Positions 6,349-10,036 of a DNA stretch of 10,036 bases are shown one piece after another. This DNA comes from JALYTY01 sp964546935. GTDB lineage: Bacteria > Vulcanimicrobiota > Vulcanimicrobiia > Vulcanimicrobiales > Vulcanimicrobiaceae. The notes below the pieces were generated by a model that did no database searches, was not told where the DNA came from, and was given only the letters and a program-made list of their open reading frames with translations. The position numbers and the translations under genes were made by a program. Numbering within the stretch: the first letter of the stretch is position 1; each line of letters begins with the position of its first letter. The stretch is from positions 1-10,036 of the forward strand of contig CAZJLJ010000088.1 of the NCBI GenBank assembly GCA_964546935.1, written 5' to 3'.

Positions 6349-7195
6349 AATCGTAGAAGCCCTTTCCGACTTTGCGGCCGTAACGTCCGGCCAGCACCAT
6401 GCGTTTCAGAAGCGGCGGCGCGGCCATCATGGGATCTTTGAACTCGTCGAACATAATTTCCGCAATGTAGTAGGTGGTGTCTAGTCCGACGAAGTCGAGC
6501 AGCTCGAACGGTCCCATCGGGTAGCCGCAGCCGAGCTTCATGCCCTGGTCGATATCCTCTTTGCTCGCGAGTCCGTTCTCGAGGCAGCGAATCGCATACA
6601 GCAGATACGGGATCAACAAACGGTTGACAACGAAACCCGGCGTGTCCTGGGCAAGGATCGGTTCTTTGCCGAGTTTGCGCGCGAAAGCAAAAAGATCGTC
6701 GATGACGTCTTGTGTAGACGCGATCGTCTTCACCACTTCGACCAGCTTCATGATCGGAACTGGATTGAAGAAGTGCAGTCCCGCGACGCGATTCGGCCGT
6801 TTCGTTTTCGCTGCCAACTCCATTACGCACAAGCTCGAGGTGTTGGTGCAAATAATGGCGTGAGGTGCGAGTAGATCGTCCAGCTCGTGGAAGAGCGTGG
6901 TTTTTACGTCGACGTTTTCCACGATCGCCTCGATCACCAAATCGCAGTTTTTCAGGTCCGCGACCTTCGTGGTTGGCGTGAGGCGTCCCAGCGTCGCGTC
7001 TCGTTCCGCCTGCGCCAGCTTTCCTTTTTCTACAAACTTATCTAGCGACTTCGTGATGCTCGAGACTCCGCGTTGCAGCGGCTGCTCGGCCACTTCCATA
7101 AGAACGACGTTGAAGCCGGCGGTCGCGCAAGTCTGCGCGATACCATTACCCATCAGACCAGCGCCACAGACGCCAACGGTGCGGATCTCTCCCAA
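6341..7195 (-). CDS. hbd: 3-hydroxybutyryl-CoA dehydrogenase
   Basis: This 284-aa protein is the single-function short-chain form of 3-hydroxyacyl-CoA dehydrogenase, which oxidises (S)-3-hydroxybutyryl-CoA to acetoacetyl-CoA or reduces it back. The Rossmann NAD(P)-binding motif GAGLMGNGIAQ is at 11-21. Ser119/120 lie in TNTSSL, and the catalytic His141 is in HFFNPV (141-146). Asn191 is in GFVVNRLL, and the C-terminal domain contains YPMGPFELLDFVGLD (225-239) and ends in KGFYDYE. The length of about 284 is standard. The start is TTG at 7195: GGGAG at 7209-7205 lies nine bases upstream, and no residue before the Rossmann strand is missing. It is the first gene of the minus-strand block, reading away from the repeat region, and it overlaps the hydratase gene by 8 bp. 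Multifunctional FadB-type fusion is excluded by length. Confidence 0.94.
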   Translation of the reverse strand: MGEIRTVGVCGAGLMGNGIAQTCATAGFNVVLMEVAEQPLQRGVSSITKSLDKFVEKGKLAQAERDATLGRLTPTTKVADLKNCDLVIEAIVENVDVKTTLFHELDDLLAPHAIICTNTSSLCVMELAAKTKRPNRVAGLHFFNPVPIMKLVEVVKTIASTQDVIDDLFAFARKLGKEPILAQDTPGFVVNRLLIPYLLYAIRCLENGLASKEDIDQGMKLGCGYPMGPFELLDFVGLDTTYYIAEIMFDEFKDPMMAAPPLLKRMVLAGRYGRKVGKGFYDYE

Positions 7196-7375
7196 GTATG
7201 AAATCTCCCGAGCTTATGGTTTGTTAAAGAGCGCAGGGCGCTTTCGATAAGTTGCGGTAAACTCATCCGTAATACAGTGCGACTGTAGTCGAGTACGAGA
7301 AATGCCGAACCATCACGGAGAGCGTGATACGCCAGGTGGGTCAAAAGCATCATGCAAAGGTGCCGCGGGCATACT
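7196..7375. promoter_or_regulatory. Hbd leader and presumed divergent promoter region
   Basis: This part of the 422-bp gap has no convincing coding potential. It contains the hbd ribosome-binding site (GGGAG at 7209-7205, minus strand). It also contains a short GC-rich hairpin (AGCGC at 7230-7234 with GCGCT at 7238-7242). Two overlapping, mutually exclusive small palindromes follow: ACAGT-N3-ACTGT at 7274-7286 and CGACT-N2-AGTCG at 7280-7291. I could not identify a consensus promoter on either strand, although both hbd and phoU probably start transcription in the gap. Confidence 0.4.
7301..7328. repeat. Decayed fragment of the three-hairpin repeat
   Basis: This stretch resembles positions 7451-7478 of the first full repeat. 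The segment AATGCCGAAC-CATCACGGAG differs from the repeat at four of twenty positions. It keeps a hairpin with stem ATCACG (7312-7317) and CGTGAT (7323-7328), equivalent to the third hairpin of the unit. It looks like the end of an older, diverged copy whose first two hairpins are no longer recognisable. Confidence 0.45.
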
Positions 7376-7479
7376 TGGGGGCCCACGCCGCGAAGTCGGC
7401 GTGGGGGCGCGCAGTCTCGTTTTCGTCGCGAAGTGACGAAAGTGAGACGAAGTGCCAAAGCATCACGCAGCGTGTGATG
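7376..7479. repeat. Three-hairpin direct repeat, copy 1 (104 bp)
   Basis: Identical to 7490-7593 over all 104 bases, with a period of 114 bp. It folds into three consecutive hairpins. Hairpin 1 has a 9-bp stem, CCCACGCCG (7382-7390) with CGGCGTGGG (7397-7405), and loop CGAAGT. Hairpin 2 has a 14-bp stem including two G-U pairs, 7414-7427 with 7435-7448, and loop GCGAAGT. Hairpin 3 has a 6-bp stem, CATCAC (7461-7466) with GTGATG (7474-7479), and loop GCAGCGT. The hexamer CGAAGT occurs three times (7391, 7429, 7448), twice in loops. No U-tract follows any stem. Confidence 0.95.
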
Positions 7480-7489
7480 TGGTAGTACC

Positions 7490-7593
7490 TGGGGGCCCAC
7501 GCCGCGAAGTCGGCGTGGGGGCGCGCAGTCTCGTTTTCGTCGCGAAGTGACGAAAGTGAGACGAAGTGCCAAAGCATCACGCAGCGTGTGATG
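7490..7593. repeat. Three-hairpin direct repeat, copy 2 (104 bp)
   Basis: Exact copy of 7376-7479, separated from it by 10 unrelated bases (7480-7489). Hairpin stems are 7496-7504 with 7511-7519, 7528-7541 with 7549-7562, and 7575-7580 with 7588-7593. The last hairpin ends 10 bases before the phoU Shine-Dalgarno sequence, so a transcript reading into phoU from within or upstream of the repeats would carry these structures in its leader. Confidence 0.95.
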
Positions 7594-7602
7594 CGTCTTT
7601 AA

Positions 7603-7608
7603 AGGAGG
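7603..7608 (+). promoter_or_regulatory. Strong Shine-Dalgarno that decides the phoU start
   Basis: AGGAGG at 7603-7608 is a full-strength ribosome-binding site. It lies 9 bases before the GTG at 7618 but only 3 bases before the in-frame GTG at 7612, so 7618 is the better start. The resulting N-terminus MRAAYHEAL also fits PhoU proteins. Confidence 0.8.
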
Positions 7609-7617
7609 AGTGTGGAG

Positions 7618-8256
7618 GTGCGTGCCGCCTATCATGAGGCCCTAGAAGCGACACGGCTGGATGTCGTGCGCTTGGGTGCCCTTGCTGCGGATGCTATTCG
7701 CGTGGCCGTCGAAGCCCTTGAGCGCCGCGACGCAACCGCCGGCGCGCGCGTAGTTGCAGGCGACGATAGCGTCGACGATTTGCGCCGCCGCATTGAATCG
7801 CATTGCATCGAGCTGATTTGGCGTCAGCAGCCGGTCGCGGGCGAATTGCGCGAGATCGCTGCAATGCTGGAAATCGGGACCGACCTCGAACGCATCGGCG
7901 ACTACGCCGTCGACATCGCGAAGAACGCGATCAAACTTTCCGATCAACCGCTGCGGCCGCAGAAGGTTGAGATCGATCGCATCGCCAGTGTTGCGCATGC
8001 GATGCTTTTGGATGCGATGAAGGCTTACACCGACCAGGATCCGCGCTTGGCGACGCAAGTGATCGAGCGCGACGACGAGGTCGACAAGCTCTATAAGCGC
8101 AGCATCAAGCTACTTCAAGAAGAGATGCAAGCCGATCCCGAAATGGTGCGCGCCGGAACGCGTTACCTTTTCGTGCTGGCGTCGCTGGAGCGGGTCGGCG
8201 ATCGCGCCGGCAACATCGCATGGCACACGAAAGACATGGTGGGCGAGGGGAGTTGA
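7618..8256 (+). CDS. phoU: PhoU-family phosphate signalling/transport regulator
   Basis: The 212-aa product (from GTG at 7618) has the normal PhoU length and consists of two similar three-helix bundles. Each carries the family metal-binding signature: LERIGDYAVDIAKN at 90-103 and LERVGDRAGNIAWHTKD at 190-206, with the E-R-x-x-D pattern at 91-95 and 191-195. PhoU is a peripheral cytoplasmic protein that links the PstSCAB phosphate importer to the PhoR kinase and prevents excess phosphate uptake. No pst, phoR or phoB gene is in the window, so this copy stands apart from its usual operon, and a PhoU-like role with another transporter is possible. It follows the hairpin repeats directly and its stop overlaps the TTG start of the next gene. 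Confidence 0.92.
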   Translation: MRAAYHEALEATRLDVVRLGALAADAIRVAVEALERRDATAGARVVAGDDSVDDLRRRIESHCIELIWRQQPVAGELREIAAMLEIGTDLERIGDYAVDIAKNAIKLSDQPLRPQKVEIDRIASVAHAMLLDAMKAYTDQDPRLATQVIERDDEVDKLYKRSIKLLQEEMQADPEMVRAGTRYLFVLASLERVGDRAGNIAWHTKDMVGEGS

Positions 8257-9401
8257 ACACACCACTCCCTCGATCCGAATTCGCCGTCACCCAGCACCTA
8301 ACGTATCTAAATCATGCTGCGACCGGCGTATTGCCGGTCTCTTCGCGTGATGCCATCGATGCGTTCGTCCACGGGCAAGCTGAAGGCGGCGTCATGGGCG
8401 TTTACATGTACGAGGCGCAAATGCCGCAGTATCGCGAACGCGTTGGGCGCTTTATCGGCGCGAGCGGCGATGAAATCGCGATTCTGCGCAATACCGGCGA
8501 TGGCGCAACGGCGATCGCACTCGGCCTCGACTGGGAACCCGGCGACGAGCTGATCCTTAGCGACAACGAATTTCCGTCGAATGCGATTCCGTGGATTTCA
8601 CTGCGCTCGCGCGGCGTGAACGTCAGATTCATCGAGACCAAACGCGAGCGAATGACGCCCGACGTTTTGCGGCGCACCATTACGCCGCGAACGAAGGTCG
8701 TAACGGTTTCTTGGGTCTCATTTCTCGACGGGTATCGTCACGATCTCGACGCGCTTGCCGAAGTAACGCACGAAGCAGGCGCGCTCTTTTGCGTTGACGT
8801 CATTCAAGGTTTGGGAGCATTTCCGCTAGATGTGCGCGCGGCAAACATCGATGTCGCTTACGGTGGCGGTCAGAAATGGCTGATGTCATTGCAAGGCGTG
8901 AGTTTTCTGTACGTGCGCAAGGAGTTGTTGGAGCGGATTGCCCTAGGCGCGCCGGGTTGGCGCTCCGTGGAAGACATGTGGGATTTCCTGAACTACGATC
9001 AGCCGTTGACCGGCGCAGCGTCGAAGTTCGAAGCCGGCACGCCGAACTTCCTGGGCGCTCTTTCGATGGACCGTGCGATCGCAGTTCTGGAACGGCCCGG
9101 AAGCGCGAAAATCGCTAAACACGTTTTAGGGTTGACCGATCGCTTGGCGGAGGGACTAACCGGGCTTGGCGCCGAGGTTATCACGCCGCGCGGCGAAGGA
9201 ATTTCTTCAGGGATCGTAACGTTTCGTATGCCGGGGCACGATTGCGTAGCGCTGGGCAAGGCCTTGCAGCAAGAAGGCGTGATTACCACGTGGCGGGATA
9301 GCGGAATTCGCGTTGCGCCCCACGGTTACAATACGAATGAAGAAATCGAGCGCCTATTGGAGCTCGTTCCACAGTGCGCGAGAACGCTCGCCGCATCCTA
9401 A
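8253..9401 (+). CDS. Class V aminotransferase-fold PLP-dependent enzyme
   Basis: The 382-aa protein belongs to the class V PLP fold (cysteine desulfurases, isopenicillin-N-epimerase-like proteins, kynureninases). YLNHAATG (18-25) is the usual N-terminal strand. RNTGDGATAI (79-88) forms the phosphate-binding turn. Asp182 in VDVIQ contacts the PLP ring nitrogen, Lys208 in GGGQKW forms the Schiff base, and Arg352 in IRVAPHGYNT should bind the substrate carboxylate. The cysteine-bearing active-site loop of SufS-type desulfurases is absent: the protein passes from ITTWRDS directly to IRVAPHGYNT, so it is unlikely to be a standard desulfurase. The reaction is therefore not assigned. TTG at 8253 overlaps the phoU stop (TTGA) and follows GAGGGGAG; an in-frame ATG at 8220 would overlap phoU by 37 bp and adds residues the family does not need. 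Confidence 0.87.
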   Translation: MNTPLPRSEFAVTQHLTYLNHAATGVLPVSSRDAIDAFVHGQAEGGVMGVYMYEAQMPQYRERVGRFIGASGDEIAILRNTGDGATAIALGLDWEPGDELILSDNEFPSNAIPWISLRSRGVNVRFIETKRERMTPDVLRRTITPRTKVVTVSWVSFLDGYRHDLDALAEVTHEAGALFCVDVIQGLGAFPLDVRAANIDVAYGGGQKWLMSLQGVSFLYVRKELLERIALGAPGWRSVEDMWDFLNYDQPLTGAASKFEAGTPNFLGALSMDRAIAVLERPGSAKIAKHVLGLTDRLAEGLTGLGAEVITPRGEGISSGIVTFRMPGHDCVALGKALQQEGVITTWRDSGIRVAPHGYNTNEEIERLLELVPQCARTLAAS

Positions 9402-9404
9402 AGT

Positions 9405-9409
9405 AAGGA
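9405..9409 (+). promoter_or_regulatory. Shine-Dalgarno for the exported protein at 9417
   Basis: AAGGA at 9405-9409 lies 7 bases before the ATG at 9417, an ideal spacing. It fixes the start of the last gene, which is otherwise only inferred from an open frame and a short signal peptide. Confidence 0.7.
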
Positions 9410-9416
9410 ATACCCG

Positions 9417-10036
9417 ATGATAAACTTGCTTCCGTTCGCTCTTGCCGCCGTGGTCGGCGCTGCTGCGCCGTCTTCACCGGTGATTCCGCCGGGCACGTAT
9501 ACATACAGCGCGTCGCTCAACGGCCAGAACATCGGCTCGAGTGTAATTACGGTTGCTGCGGACGGTTCCAATACGGTGCTGAACGAGAAGGGCAGCGGCA
9601 AGACGCAAGGACAGGTTGCCGCATCGAATGCGACGTTGACGCTTGGCCCCGATCTGTCACCAACGTCTTATCAGGCATCGGGATCGCTTGGAGCGCAATC
9701 GATGAAAGACTCGGCCACGTTCAACGGCAGCTCCGCGAACGTAACGGGCGTTCAAGGAACGCAATCGTTTAACTTAAGCGGGAACGCGAAGCATTTCGTC
9801 GTCGTCGACCTCGGAACGTTCGCCGGATTTCTCGCGCTGCCGGCGCAGATGAAAGCCTGGAACAACTCGGCTGTGCTCGCCGTCGTCCCGTCGTATGGGC
9901 AGTCCCTCGCGATTGTTCCCGACGCAACGCTTCAGCCCGCGCGTCCCGCGACGGTTCCGGCCGCGGACGTCCCACTCGCGTTCGGCGGCCGCGTGCCGTT
10001 CACGGTTTGGTACGACCCCAACACGCTCGTCACCGA
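9417..10036 (+). CDS. Exported beta-rich protein of unknown function (3' end beyond window)
   Basis: An open frame starts at ATG 9417, 15 bases after the class V enzyme, and runs 206 codons to the window edge without a stop. The product begins with a short hydrophobic signal sequence (INLLPFALAAVVGAAA, residues 2-17), probably cleaved near AAA/PS. The mature part is rich in Ser, Thr, Gly, Asn and Ala, alternates polar and hydrophobic residues as in antiparallel beta-sheet, and has no cysteine in the visible part. It opens with PGTYTYSASLNGQNIGSS (25-42), a pattern like the first strands of DUF3108-like or lipocalin-like barrels in the envelope, but this is only resemblance. I do not recognise the family. 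The close spacing and strong ribosome-binding site suggest cotranscription with phoU and the class V gene. Confidence 0.7.
   Translation, partial: MINLLPFALAAVVGAAAPSSPVIPPGTYTYSASLNGQNIGSSVITVAADGSNTVLNEKGSGKTQGQVAASNATLTLGPDLSPTSYQASGSLGAQSMKDSATFNGSSANVTGVQGTQSFNLSGNAKHFVVVDLGTFAGFLALPAQMKAWNNSAVLAVVPSYGQSLAIVPDATLQPARPATVPAADVPLAFGGRVPFTVWYDPNTLVT

Noticed and set aside
7227..7244. Hairpin AGCGC-AGG-GCGCT in the hbd leader as a terminator or attenuator
   Set aside because: Short stem with only a brief T-rich stretch on the minus strand and no alternative structure or leader peptide visible.
7376..7593. CRISPR array
   Set aside because: Only two units, each 104 bp, with a 10-bp spacer and no cas genes; array repeats are far shorter and spacers longer.
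7376..7593. Insertion sequence or MITE
   Set aside because: The unit ends (TGGGGG and GTGATG) are not inverted repeats of each other, no target duplication is evident and no transposase is present.
7153..7635. 160-codon minus-strand open frame across the repeat region, and a shorter one at 7350-7580
   Set aside because: Most of each frame is translation of the two hairpin repeat copies, giving a duplicated peptide. There is no ribosome-binding site support, the longer frame runs into both hbd and phoU, and the stem-loop structure explains the sequence better.
8253..9401. SufS/cysteine desulfurase annotation
   Set aside because: The catalytic-cysteine loop before the C-terminal strand is missing, and no other suf or isc genes are nearby.

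Overview
The window is a gene-dense stretch of bacterial chromosome, GC-rich by eye, with short intergenic gaps, frequent stop/start overlaps and several non-ATG starts (TTG for the HutD-like gene, hbd, the class V enzyme and probably the TlpA-like gene; GTG for phoU). No phage, plasmid, insertion-sequence or CRISPR genes are visible. Gene content (acetyl-CoA acetyltransferase, 3-hydroxybutyryl-CoA dehydrogenase, crotonase, PhoU, Nramp-type transporter, two exported proteins of unknown function) suggests an uncultured free-living bacterium. A phylum such as Eremiobacterota (WPS-2) is my impression from style only and cannot be shown without database searches.

Layout. Positions 1-1453 hold a minus-strand pair: a DUF2249-Crp/Fnr fusion regulator followed 4 bp later by a HutD/Ves-family cupin that runs off the left edge. 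A 71-bp divergent gap (1454-1524) centred on a 22-bp palindrome separates this pair from a plus-strand pair: a biosynthetic/degradative thiolase and a membrane-anchored TlpA-like thioredoxin. That pair converges, with a single base between stops, on a long minus-strand block (3270-7195). In transcription order the block is 3-hydroxyacyl-CoA dehydrogenase, enoyl-CoA hydratase (8-bp overlap), an exported protein of unknown function (16-bp overlap) and a divergent Nramp-type metal transporter (62-bp gap). A 422-bp non-coding region (7196-7617) follows. It contains two perfect 104-bp direct repeats, each made of three consecutive hairpins, plus a decayed fragment of a third. To the right, on the plus strand, lie phoU, a class V PLP-dependent enzyme whose TTG start overlaps the phoU stop, and an exported beta-rich protein cut by the right edge.

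Functionally, thiolase, dehydrogenase and hydratase together interconvert acetyl-CoA, acetoacetyl-CoA, 3-hydroxybutyryl-CoA and crotonyl-CoA. This is the short-chain end of beta-oxidation, or in reverse the route toward C4 acyl-CoAs or polyhydroxybutyrate. The thiolase sits opposite a cyclic-nucleotide-domain regulator with a candidate operator between them, so control of this carbon flux by that regulator is a reasonable hypothesis. The most distinctive features are the unusual regulator architecture, its candidate operator, the three-hairpin repeat pair in the phoU leader, and the non-canonical metal-site motifs of the Nramp protein.
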